64,000 bases of DNA, taken from contig NZ_CP137852.1 in NCBI RefSeq assembly GCF_033547095.1, positions 1,915,501 through 1,979,500 on the forward strand, given 5' to 3'. Origin of the DNA: Sediminicoccus rosea. GTDB lineage: Bacteria > Pseudomonadota > Alphaproteobacteria > Acetobacterales > Acetobacteraceae. Each line of letters opens with the position of its first letter. The first letter of the stretch is position 1. Below are positions 52,339-60,434 of this stretch, piece after piece. The translations under genes were made by a program, and so were the position numbers. The notes beneath the pieces were generated by a model that worked only from the letters and a program-made list of their open reading frames with translations, did no database searches and was not told the DNA's origin.

Positions 52339-54075
52339 TCACTCCGTCAGCGTGATGGCGCCAGGCAGGGGGCAGGCCGCCCCGGGCTCGGCCAGGCCAT
52401 AGGCGCGCAGCGTCGTGCCCGGGCCCGCAGCGGCCCGGCCGACCCAGCCGACGCGGGTGTCGGGCACGGAGCGGCCGGTGCCGGCCGGCACATCGGGCCG
52501 GCGCAGGGGGCCGCGGGCATAGCCCACGATCACGCCCGCCTGGTTCACCAGCAGAAGCTGGTTGACGCGGTGGCGCTCCTGCCGGTCCCAGGCCCAGCCG
52601 GTGACGGCGGCGAATTGCGCGGGCGCGCTGCCCAGCAGGCGGGCGCCGTCGAGCGAGCCCCGGCAGCGGCCTTCCGGCAGCACGCGCAACGTGCCCTCCA
52701 GCGGCCGGCCCATCCATCCGGCATGAGGCGGCGCGAAGATCGAGAGGCGGTTCGCGCGCAGGTCCCGGACGCGGGATTCCACCACCTCCGGCAGGGGGAA
52801 GACGTCGCGAAAGGCGGCCTCGTCCCGCACGCCCGCGATCAGCGCCGCCTCGGCCGGATAGCGGGAGGCGACGAAATGCTCGAGCACGGCGACCGAGCGC
52901 GGCTGCTGCTGCACCAGGGCCAGCACCACGAGCACCACGAGGCCGGAGGCGCCCAGGGCGCGTAGCCGGCCGCCGCGCTGGGCGAGCAGATGGAGCCAGA
53001 GCAGCATCATGCACCAGAAGAGCAGCGCCGGCGTCCCGTAGCGCGGGCTGGTCGCCTGGATCCAGCCGAAGCTGTGCCGCCCCGCCGCGGTGACCAGGGC
53101 CGAGGCGACGATGAAGGCGATGCCCGCCAGCAGCGCGAATTCGACCGGGCGAAGCGAGCGGCGCCTCACCAGCGCGCGGAGCCCGAGCCCGGCCGCGAGG
53201 GCCAGCCCGGCCGCGCCGATCACCACGCAGGCAAGCCAGCCGGTGCCATCGGCCGCGACCGGCAGGCGCAGGATCTCGACGATGGGCCGGGCGAAGAAGA
53301 CGGCGACATAGGCGCCCACGCTCGCCGGCATCCGCAGCGCATCGAGCGGCGAACTGTGGTGGTCCGGCGAGACATGGCCCGCCATGAAGGCGCCGACGAC
53401 GAGGAGGCTCGCCGCCGCATAGGCCAGCACCTGCCGCCAAGGCCGGCCGGCCAGCAGCGCGATGGTGGCGGCGATGGGCAGCACGAGCACGCCATTGGCC
53501 ATGTTCAGCATGGCGGCCGCGCCGAGCAGGCAGGCGCCGAGCGTGGCGAGGAGGCCGGTGCCGCCCAGGAACACCACCGCGAAGCAGGCCGTGGCCAGGG
53601 CATAGACGCCCACGAACTGCGTCTGGAAGCCCCAGGCGAGGTTCTCGTATTGCAGGGCCGAGAAGCAGGTGGCGAGTGCCACGCCGAGCGCGACCAGGTC
53701 CGGCCGGCGCCATTCCCCATTGCCGGCGGTCAGCATCCAGCCGAGCAGCAGCCCATGCGCGAGCTGGATCAGCAGGATGGTCACGAAATTCACCGCATTG
53801 CTGCCGCCCAAGGCGAGGTCGAGCATGAAGCCCAGCTTCGGCAGCAGGATCAGGTGCTCATTGTGCCGGCCGAGCAGGATGCCCGAGATCTCGGCCACGC
53901 TCGCGTAGTCGAGCTGATCCATGAAGGGCATCGCGGTGTGCGTCAGCCACAGCGAGCGCAGCAGCTGCGCGATGACCAGGAGCGCGCCGGCCAGCGCCAC
54001 CGCCGAGAGGGCCAGCGCCGGCAGCGTCCAGCCGTCGCGCAGCAGGCGGGGGTCGAGCCAGCGGCGCGGGTTCAT
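52339..54075 (-). CDS. polytopic membrane protein, candidate GT-C glycosyltransferase
   Basis: Integral membrane protein of 578 residues: about 10-11 hydrophobic helices over residues 18-410 and a soluble C-terminal domain of about 165 residues. The first loop after helix 1 carries FMDQLDYASV with Asp53 and Asp56, in the position where GT-C enzymes keep their catalytic acids, and HNEHL follows near 70. It is the last gene of the operon with DprE1, DprE2, UbiA and GtrA homologues, where a lipid-linked sugar-using transferase would be expected. No characterised family is recognised; the transferase role is inference. Confidence 0.8.
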   Translation of the reverse strand: MNPRRWLDPRLLRDGWTLPALALSAVALAGALLVIAQLLRSLWLTHTAMPFMDQLDYASVAEISGILLGRHNEHLILLPKLGFMLDLALGGSNAVNFVTILLIQLAHGLLLGWMLTAGNGEWRRPDLVALGVALATCFSALQYENLAWGFQTQFVGVYALATACFAVVFLGGTGLLATLGACLLGAAAMLNMANGVLVLPIAATIALLAGRPWRQVLAYAAASLLVVGAFMAGHVSPDHHSSPLDALRMPASVGAYVAVFFARPIVEILRLPVAADGTGWLACVVIGAAGLALAAGLGLRALVRRRSLRPVEFALLAGIAFIVASALVTAAGRHSFGWIQATSPRYGTPALLFWCMMLLWLHLLAQRGGRLRALGASGLVVLVVLALVQQQPRSVAVLEHFVASRYPAEAALIAGVRDEAAFRDVFPLPEVVESRVRDLRANRLSIFAPPHAGWMGRPLEGTLRVLPEGRCRGSLDGARLLGSAPAQFAAVTGWAWDRQERHRVNQLLLVNQAGVIVGYARGPLRRPDVPAGTGRSVPDTRVGWVGRAAAGPGTTLRAYGLAEPGAACPLPGAITLTE

Positions 54076-54479
54076 CCGTCATTCCTCCGGCGGAAGGTGA
54101 AGGCCTTGTGCATCGCGTAGCTGGTCAGCACGGTGCTGGCGACGCCCACCATGTGCGCCAGCGTCTCGGCCTGCCAGGTCCAGCCCAGGGCCGGCAGCAG
54201 CCAGCGGGCGAGCAGCATGGAGATGGCCCAGACCTGCGCCGCGGCCACCGCATTGACCAGGATGAAGCGCCCGGCCTCGTCCCGTGTGCTGCGGCCTGAC
54301 CGCTCGAAGACGAAGCGGCGCATCAGCAGGTAGGCGGTGAGCATGCCCACGCCATAGGCCAGGATGATCGCGGGCGAATAGGGCATCACCTGGCTGAAGA
54401 CGATGCGCGAGAGGAAATTGGCCGCCGCCGCCGCGCCGCCCGATAGCACGAAGCGCAGCAGCTCCGGCGTCAGCTGCAT
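54072..54479 (-). CDS. GtrA family membrane protein
   Basis: Small membrane protein of 135 residues with four predicted helices. GtrA proteins are thought to move or present polyprenyl-linked sugars across the membrane; the mycobacterial member Rv3789 lies next to dprE1. The start LRFVLSGGAAAAANFLSRIVF and the end LTSYAMHKAFTFRR are typical of the family. It overlaps the FAD oxidoreductase gene by 10 bases and the large membrane protein gene by four. Confidence 0.92.
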   Translation of the reverse strand: MQLTPELLRFVLSGGAAAAANFLSRIVFSQVMPYSPAIILAYGVGMLTAYLLMRRFVFERSGRSTRDEAGRFILVNAVAAAQVWAISMLLARWLLPALGWTWQAETLAHMVGVASTVLTSYAMHKAFTFRRRNDG

Positions 54480-55762
54480 GCGTGCTCGGCCATCTCGCGG
54501 CCCAGGCGCACGCTTTCCGCGATGCCGCGATCCTCGGGGTAGTAGTAGCAGGTGTCGGCGATCTGCAGGCCGGTGATGGGCGTCTGCACCGGCGGCAGCC
54601 GGTCGAGGAAATTGGGCCCGCAGACCGGCTGGGCATGGCGCAGCCGGCCGACGCGCGCCTCCACCAGGTCGGCCCGCGTCACGGCCGGGTTCACCCGCGC
54701 GATGCAGGCGAGCGATTCCGTGATCAGCTCCTCATCGCTCCAGGACCAGCGCGGCTGCGTCACCGGCATGTAGTAGGGGACATAGACGATGGCGTCCTCG
54801 CCGGCGGCGGGGCGGAGGTTGCTGAACTCGATGATGCCGGGGATGGGGATCTCCTCATCCACGATGTTCACCCAGAAATGCGGCGTGACACTGCGCTTGA
54901 GGCGCAGCAGCACGCAGCAGACGCCGATGTTCTCGATCGCCGCGTATTGCGCGCTGAGCGCGGCCGGGAGGTCGGGCACCAGGCGGGGGATGAGGGGCGT
55001 GGGCACGGTGGAGATCACGTGGTCCGCCGCCACCTCGCGGCCCGCCGCGGTCCGCACCCCGGTCACGTGGCCGGCTTCGGTCAGCACCTGGGCGGCAGGT
55101 TCGCCCAGCGCCACGCGGCCGCCCTTGGCCGTGATGTCCTGCACCAGCGCATCCACCAGCGTCTGCGAGCCGCCTTCGATATAGCCCAGCTCCTCCTGGA
55201 AGATGGAGCGGCGCGAGCGGCCGATGCGCCGCACGCGGGTCGCGATCCAGGAGGCGGAGACATGGTCGGCATGCTCGTAGAACTTGAGCCCCATGAGGCG
55301 CTTCCAGAGCGTGTCATAGACCTCCCGGCCGGAGCCCGCCTCGATCCATTGCCGCGCGGTCAGCCGCTCGATGGCGGCGAAGTCGTTCTGGCGCGTGGTC
55401 AGGAACATCTGCAGGCCGGTGCGGAACTTCGCCGTCCAGGAGAGGTGCGGGAAGCGCAGCAGCGAGACCGGGTCGCCCCAGCGATGCAGCCCGCCGCGCA
55501 TGAAATAGGCCATGGAGGTCGGCACCCAGCGCATCGCGTCGGGCAGGCCCAGCTCGCGCAGCAGGGCGAAGGTCGGCGCGTCGGACTTGCAGACGAAGTG
55601 GTAGAAGCGCTCGATCGAGACGCCGCCCAGGTCGAGATGCGCGGCCATGCCGCCGGGCTCGCGGTCGGCTTCGATCAGCTCGACCTCGGCGCCCAGGGTG
55701 ACGGCGCGCTGCGCGGCGGCAAGGCCCATGGCGCCGGCGCCGAGGATGACGATGCGGGGCAT
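54470..55762 (-). CDS. NAD(P)/FAD-dependent oxidoreductase (amine oxidase-like)
   Basis: Flavoprotein of 430 residues with the dinucleotide motif IVILGAGAMGLAAAQRAV at 4-21 and EADREPGGMAA following, and a second AADHVISTVPTPLI segment near 280. It belongs to the protoporphyrinogen oxidase/phytoene desaturase/UDP-galactopyranose mutase superfamily, members of which occur in many surface polysaccharide clusters. The substrate is unknown. The start at 55762 lies two bases after the epimerase stop; the longer frame upstream is antisense-free shadow. Confidence 0.87.
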   Translation of the reverse strand: MPRIVILGAGAMGLAAAQRAVTLGAEVELIEADREPGGMAAHLDLGGVSIERFYHFVCKSDAPTFALLRELGLPDAMRWVPTSMAYFMRGGLHRWGDPVSLLRFPHLSWTAKFRTGLQMFLTTRQNDFAAIERLTARQWIEAGSGREVYDTLWKRLMGLKFYEHADHVSASWIATRVRRIGRSRRSIFQEELGYIEGGSQTLVDALVQDITAKGGRVALGEPAAQVLTEAGHVTGVRTAAGREVAADHVISTVPTPLIPRLVPDLPAALSAQYAAIENIGVCCVLLRLKRSVTPHFWVNIVDEEIPIPGIIEFSNLRPAAGEDAIVYVPYYMPVTQPRWSWSDEELITESLACIARVNPAVTRADLVEARVGRLRHAQPVCGPNFLDRLPPVQTPITGLQIADTCYYYPEDRGIAESVRLGREMAEHACS

Positions 55763-55764
55763 GC

Positions 55765-56697
55765 TCAGAACTCCAGGACCACGTCGCGGTAGCGCGGATC
55801 GGTGAAGGTGCGCCGCAGCGCATCCTCGAGCGGGGTCGGCGTCACGCCGAAGCGATCGGGCCAATCGGTGACGGGGAAGGTCTCGGGGATCACCAGCGCC
55901 TCGAGCTGCTTCACGGTGAAGGGCGGATTGCGGTCGAACTTCGCATAGAGCCAGAGCAGCGCCCAGAAGGCGGAATAGGGGATGTTCACGATGCGCGCGC
56001 GCGGCTGCACGATGTCGTGGATCATGCGGATCAGCGCGCCATAGGTGATGGTGTGCAGGCCAGAGACGTCATGCGTGCCGCCATGGCGCTGGCGCAGGCA
56101 GCTTTCGATCACCGCGCAGAAATCACCGGCGTAGAGCGGCTGGCGCAGGTAGTCGCCGCTGCCCGGGATGGGGAAGACCGGCGTGCGGTCCATGAAGCGG
56201 CGCAGCCAGCCCAGATGCTTGCGGTCGAACCAGCCGAACATCAGCGTGGGGCGCAGCACGGCGCAGGCGATGCCGCTCTCCAGGTAGAGCTTCTCCTGCA
56301 GCGTCTTGGTCTCGACATAGAGGTCCTGCGCGCGGGAATTCACGACGGAGGAGGAGATGCCGACCATGTAGGGCACGCGGGCGCGGGCCATCGCCTCCAG
56401 CACGCGCTCGGTCGCCGCGACGTTGTTGGCGATGTATTCGGCACGATCCAGGCCACCGATCTGGGCCTGGTTCACCACCACGGCATCGGCGCCGGCGAAG
56501 GCCTCCTGCCAGGGGCCGGGCTGCGCCAGATCGGCCTCGATCACCTCCAGGCCCGGATGCAGGCGGCGCAGGATGGCCGTGTTGGCCGGATGCTTGTCGA
56601 TGCCGACGAGGGAGAGGCCCGGCTGCTCGACCAGCCGTGCCAGCAGGTTCTGCCCGACCAGGCCGGCCGCGCCGGTGATGACGATGCGCTGGGTCAT
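55765..56697 (-). CDS. NAD-dependent epimerase/dehydratase family protein
   Basis: Extended short-chain dehydrogenase of 310 residues, acting on nucleotide-linked or lipid-linked sugars. The cofactor motif is GAAGLVGQNLL at 8-18 (TGAAGLVG). The catalytic Tyr-x3-Lys reads YVETK near 127-131. The C-terminal half is of the substrate-binding type. Its ATG directly abuts the stop of the dprE2-like gene's frame boundary (stop of this gene order: epimerase starts at 56697, SDR ends at 56698), so the two are translationally linked. Confidence 0.88.
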   Translation of the reverse strand: MTQRIVITGAAGLVGQNLLARLVEQPGLSLVGIDKHPANTAILRRLHPGLEVIEADLAQPGPWQEAFAGADAVVVNQAQIGGLDRAEYIANNVAATERVLEAMARARVPYMVGISSSVVNSRAQDLYVETKTLQEKLYLESGIACAVLRPTLMFGWFDRKHLGWLRRFMDRTPVFPIPGSGDYLRQPLYAGDFCAVIESCLRQRHGGTHDVSGLHTITYGALIRMIHDIVQPRARIVNIPYSAFWALLWLYAKFDRNPPFTVKQLEALVIPETFPVTDWPDRFGVTPTPLEDALRRTFTDPRYRDVVLEF

Positions 56698-57459
56698 TCA
56701 GATGTCGAGCCGGTTGAAGATGCGCGCGGGCAGGTGCCGGATGACCAGCATGATCCAGCGCCAGCGCCCCGGCGCGTAGACGATGGGCCCGCCCTTGTCG
56801 GCGGCGCGGCGGATGATGCGCGCGACATCCTCCGGCTCGGCCCAGCTGCCGCCCTCGCGGTCCATGCCGGCGGTCATGGCGGTCCGGGTGGGGCCGGGCT
56901 TCACCAGCACGGCGCGCAGGCCGGGCGGCGCGCCGGGGCGGCCGAAGCGATGCGCGATGCCCTCCATCAGCGCCGCGATCCCGGCCTTGGCCGCGCCATA
57001 GACGAAGTTCTTGCGCCGCCCGCGATCCCCCGCGACGGAGCCGAGGACGATGAGGCCGCCACGGCCCTGCGCCTCGATCAGCGCGGCGGCGGCCAGCGCC
57101 CAGAGGGCGGCGGAGGTGAAGTTCACGTCGAGCGTGCGGCGGGCGGTCGTGGCATCGCGCTCATCCTCCGCCTGCGGGCCCATCATGCCATAGGCCAGCA
57201 GCACATCATCCAGCCCGCCCATCGCGTCGCGCATCGCGGCGAGCTGCGCGGCGGGCTCGGCCTCGGTCGCGAGGTCGAGCGGGAAGAGCGGCACGGCGGA
57301 TGCGCCGCGCGCCGTCAGATCCGCCGCCACCTCGGCCAGCCGCGCGGCGTCGCGCCCCGCAAGGCCGATCACGGCGCCCTCGGCGGCGAAGAGCCGCGCC
57401 GTCGCGACCGCGATGCCCGAGGTGCCGCCCAGGATCAGGACGTGCCGCGGGGCCGTCAT
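56698..57459 (-). CDS. dprE2: SDR oxidoreductase, DprE2-like (polyprenylphosphoryl-2-keto-ribose reductase)
   Basis: Short-chain dehydrogenase of 253 residues. The NAD(P) motif is GGTSGIAVATA (near 11-21); the catalytic set is Ser (LGSVAGDRG near 143) and Tyr-x3-Lys (YGAAKAG near 156). With DprE1, DprE2 of mycobacteria inverts C2 of decaprenyl-phospho-ribose to arabinose, and this SDR lies directly after the DprE1 homologue with an ATGA overlap. The assignment rests mainly on that pairing plus overall likeness; other SDR roles are possible. Confidence 0.85.
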   Translation of the reverse strand: MTAPRHVLILGGTSGIAVATARLFAAEGAVIGLAGRDAARLAEVAADLTARGASAVPLFPLDLATEAEPAAQLAAMRDAMGGLDDVLLAYGMMGPQAEDERDATTARRTLDVNFTSAALWALAAAALIEAQGRGGLIVLGSVAGDRGRRKNFVYGAAKAGIAALMEGIAHRFGRPGAPPGLRAVLVKPGPTRTAMTAGMDREGGSWAEPEDVARIIRRAADKGGPIVYAPGRWRWIMLVIRHLPARIFNRLDI

Positions 57460-58799
57460 GGCTGGGCCACCCGGCGCCAGAAGGCAGAGGAGAAATGCGG
57501 GTCCATGTGCTCTTGGAATCCTTCCCAGGCGGGGTAGCCGGCGCGGAACATGGCGGCGGGCATGCGGCCATCCTTGGCGGGGTAGAGCCGCCCGCCCGCC
57601 TCCCGGACGATGGCGTCGAGCCGCGCGAGCAGGGCGAGCGTGGGCGCGCCGCGATTGGCGAAATCGAGGGCCAGCGTGGTCCCCTCCATCGGGAAGGAGA
57701 GCAGGCCCGGGGAGGGCAGGGGGCCGAAGGTCTTGAGCACGGCGAGGAAGGAGCCCTCGCCCGCCTGCGCGATGGCCGTGAGCATGGCGCGCGTCGCCTC
57801 GCGCTGGGCGGCGGGCGGCACCACGCTCTGGTACTGGAAGAAGCCACGCCGGCCGTAGAGGCGGTTCCACTGCGCGATGCCGTCCAGCGGATAGAAGAAG
57901 GGCAGGTAGGGCACCTGCCGCACCCGCCCCGAACGCCGCCGCCCCATGGCGAGGTAGAGCGCGTTGAAGGCGCCGAGCGTGAGGCGGTTCAGCGCGAAGC
58001 CCGGCGCGTCCATCGGCATGCGGAGCAGTCCCGGCGGCTCCACGGCGCGCAGCCCGCCCGCCGCCGCATGCCGCCCGCGCGAGAAGATGCCGCGCCCCAG
58101 CGCCGCGCCCTTCGCCAGGCAATCCACCCAGGCCACGGTATAGTCCCAGCCGGCGGAGGCCTCGGCCAGGCGGAAGAAGCCGTCCAGATCCTCGAAGACC
58201 TCGTCCTCGACCTGCATCACGGAGCTGGCGATGGGCAGCAGCTCCAGCTCCACCCAGGTGACGAGGCCGGTGAGCCCGAGGCCGCCGATGGTGGCGGCCA
58301 AGAGCGGGTCGCCCGGGCGCAGCTCCAGCGCCGTGCCGTCGGAGCGCAGCAGGCCGAGCGCGCGCACCCAGCGGCCGAAGGTGCCCGCGCCATGGTGGTT
58401 CTTGCCATGCACGTCATTGGCGACGGCGCCGCCCAGCGTGACGTGCCGCGTGCCCGGCGTGACCGGCAGGAAGAAGCCGCGCGGCACGATCCAGGCGAGC
58501 AGCGCGGCAAGGCTCAGCCCCGCCTCCGCCCGCAGCAGCCGCGTCGCGGGGTCGAATGCGATGGTGCGGTCCAGCGCCGGGGTGAGGAGCACGGCGCCCT
58601 CGGGGTTCAGCCCGCTGTCGCCGTAGGAACGGCGCAGCCCCATGGGCAGCACGCCATGCCCCGGCCGCGCCGCCACCGCCGCGCGCAGGGCGCCGGGCAG
58701 TTCATCCCGCCAGGATGGCGCGAAGACCAGCTGCGGCGCGCGGAGGGTGCGGCCCCAGCTGGTCAGCGCCGATGTTTCAAGGCCGCGCGCCGTGCTCAT
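57456..58799 (-). CDS. dprE1: FAD-linked oxidase, DprE1-like (polyprenylphosphoryl-ribose 2'-oxidase)
   Basis: Vanillyl-alcohol-oxidase-type flavoenzyme of 447 residues. FAD-binding segments LRRSYGDSGLN and GGAVANDVHGKNHHGAGTFG (near 123-142, with HGKNHH) match mycobacterial DprE1 closely, and the end FLAVLKTFGP, LLSFPMEG, GGRLYPAKDGR also aligns, with active-site Lys409 for Lys418. The cysteine hit by benzothiazinone drugs (Cys387 in M. tuberculosis) is Ala377 here. It oxidises C2 of polyprenyl-phospho-ribose for arabinose formation. It overlaps both neighbours by four bases. Confidence 0.92.
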   Translation of the reverse strand: MSTARGLETSALTSWGRTLRAPQLVFAPSWRDELPGALRAAVAARPGHGVLPMGLRRSYGDSGLNPEGAVLLTPALDRTIAFDPATRLLRAEAGLSLAALLAWIVPRGFFLPVTPGTRHVTLGGAVANDVHGKNHHGAGTFGRWVRALGLLRSDGTALELRPGDPLLAATIGGLGLTGLVTWVELELLPIASSVMQVEDEVFEDLDGFFRLAEASAGWDYTVAWVDCLAKGAALGRGIFSRGRHAAAGGLRAVEPPGLLRMPMDAPGFALNRLTLGAFNALYLAMGRRRSGRVRQVPYLPFFYPLDGIAQWNRLYGRRGFFQYQSVVPPAAQREATRAMLTAIAQAGEGSFLAVLKTFGPLPSPGLLSFPMEGTTLALDFANRGAPTLALLARLDAIVREAGGRLYPAKDGRMPAAMFRAGYPAWEGFQEHMDPHFSSAFWRRVAQP

Positions 58800-60217
58800 A
58801 GCGCAAGCAGATAGGCGATTCCAACCGCGGCACCCAGGCCCCAGCTCGTCCGGTCGCGGATGGCGAAGCTCACCGGGTCATCCAGCATCTCGCCGCGATG
58901 GGAGAGCAGCCAGATGCGCCCCATCCAGATGGCGATCAGCAGCGGTTGCGCCCAGAGCCACCAGGGGTCGGCATAGGGCACGCGCAGGAAGGCATCATGC
59001 ATCAGGTAGAGCACGAGGATGATGAGCGAGCCCAGCGCCGCGGCGACGCCCGCGACCAGCGTCAGCTCCGCATCGGCCGGGCGGTAGCCGCGCGCGGCGA
59101 GTGCCGCGGCCCCCTCGGGCCCCGCGCGCAGGATCTCGGTGTGGCGCTTCGCGGTGGCGAGCGAGAAGAAGAAGAAAAGCGCGAAGGTCATCAGGTAGCC
59201 CGAGACCGGCTGGCCGAGGGCGGCCACGCCGATCAGGATGCGAAGGCCGAAGAGCAGCGCGATGATCAGCGTGTCCAGCAACGGCACGCGCTTCAGCCCG
59301 AGGGAATAGGCGAGCGTCAGCGCCAGGTAGGCGGCAAGGCCCAGGAAGAGCGGCACGGAGACGAGAAAACCCGCCAGCAGCGCGACCAGCACGCCGCCCA
59401 CCCCGGCCAGGAGCGCCGTGCGGATCGGGATGCGCGCACTCGCGATCGGGCGGTGGCGCTTGGACCAATGGGCGCGGTCGGCGCGCAGGTCCGACAGGTC
59501 GTTCAGCAGGTAGGTCGAGGAGGTGAGCAGCAGCAGCAGGGCGAAGGCGAGGATCGCCTCCATCACCTGGCCGATGTCCCGCCAGCCCTGGCCCAGGATG
59601 AGCGGCACGAAGACGACCAGGTTCTTGGAGGCATGGTGCAGCCGGCCGGCGCGCAGCCAGTCGCGTGGCGTGGCGCGCTCGGCCGCGAATTCGGCGAGGA
59701 TGGGCGGGCCGAGGCGGCGCGCGGCGGCCGCCGTTGCGGGGGCCGCGCCCACCAGCACGATCCCGGCCGCGCGGCCCCAGACGGCGAGATCGGCCCGGCT
59801 GTCCCCGGCATAGATGAAGCCCTGGGGAAAGAGCTCCGCCAGCGCGGCGGCCTTGGCCTCGCCCTTGAGGTTGTGCGAGCGCGAGCCGATCACGCTCACG
59901 AAGAGGCCGAGTTCGGTGGCGACGGCATCGGCCACGGTTTGATGGGCGGCGGTGCAGAGATGCAGCGCGTGCCCCGCGGCCGCGCAATCGCGCAGCCAGT
60001 CGAGCAGGTCCTCGCGCAGCGGCAGCTCGGCGGGGTCGAGCGGGACGCCCTCCGCCAGGGCTTCCTTCACGGCGAGGCGGCCGCGGGGCAGGGCGAGCAG
60101 GGCGGTGGCGGCGGCGCGCGGGTGGTGGAACAGGGCGCGGACGAAGCTCTCATCGAGCGTGTCGGTCCGCAGCAGCGTGTGGTCCAGGTCCACCACGATG
60201 GGAAGCGGGTCAGCCAT
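58796..60217 (-). CDS. HAD phosphatase-UbiA prenyltransferase fusion
   Basis: A two-domain protein of 473 residues. Residues 1-190 are a HAD-type phosphatase with DLDHT (Asp10, Asp12), Thr89 (CTAA), a lysine near 118-122 and GDSRAD (Asp139, Asp143). Residues 195-473 are a UbiA-type integral membrane prenyltransferase with about eight helices and the Mg-binding NDLSDLRAD (239-247). UbiA homologues of this type (Rv3806c) transfer 5-phosphoribose from PRPP to polyprenyl phosphate; the fused HAD could then remove the 5-phosphate. First gene of the operon with DprE1 and DprE2. Confidence 0.9.
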   Translation of the reverse strand: MADPLPIVVDLDHTLLRTDTLDESFVRALFHHPRAAATALLALPRGRLAVKEALAEGVPLDPAELPLREDLLDWLRDCAAAGHALHLCTAAHQTVADAVATELGLFVSVIGSRSHNLKGEAKAAALAELFPQGFIYAGDSRADLAVWGRAAGIVLVGAAPATAAAARRLGPPILAEFAAERATPRDWLRAGRLHHASKNLVVFVPLILGQGWRDIGQVMEAILAFALLLLLTSSTYLLNDLSDLRADRAHWSKRHRPIASARIPIRTALLAGVGGVLVALLAGFLVSVPLFLGLAAYLALTLAYSLGLKRVPLLDTLIIALLFGLRILIGVAALGQPVSGYLMTFALFFFFSLATAKRHTEILRAGPEGAAALAARGYRPADAELTLVAGVAAALGSLIILVLYLMHDAFLRVPYADPWWLWAQPLLIAIWMGRIWLLSHRGEMLDDPVSFAIRDRTSWGLGAAVGIAYLLAL

Positions 60218-60243
60218 GGCGCGGCACCGTCCTCTCGCGGCGG

Positions 60244-60300
60244 GATGACGGCGCGCCCGCGGCCTCGACCGTGGTCGGGACGAGGCGCGACCCCGTCATC
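60244..60300 (-). promoter_or_regulatory. structured leader upstream of the HAD-UbiA operon
   Basis: Nested inverted repeats: GATGACGG (60244-60251) with CCGTCATC (60293-60300), inside it GCCTCG (60262-60267) with CGAGGC (60281-60286), and inside that CGACC with GGTCG (60266-60270, 60273-60277). On the minus strand the RNA would fold into an interrupted long hairpin ending 26 bases before the ATG at 60217. No known riboswitch class is recognised. Confidence 0.5.
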
Positions 60301-60401
60301 GCGCACGGGTCGGCTTCGCGCCCGGGCGCGCCATCTCCTGGCAGGGTCATCATCGGAAGGCGCCCGTGTAGCTGCGCGGGCTTCGCGCCGTCAAGGCGAG
60401 G

Positions 60402-60425
60402 GGCCCCCGGGCGCGCCCGGGGGCC
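60402..60425. repeat. 24-base perfect GC palindrome after the M20 gene
   Basis: Bases 60402-60413 (GGCCCCCGGGCG) are followed by their exact reverse complement at 60414-60425. It lies 10 bases beyond the 3' end of the M20 amidohydrolase gene (60435), so it would form a very stable stem at the end of that transcript, though without a T-run. The rest of the 217-base gap holds the structured leader at 60244-60300. Confidence 0.7.
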
Positions 60426-60434
60426 GGGGGCGGC

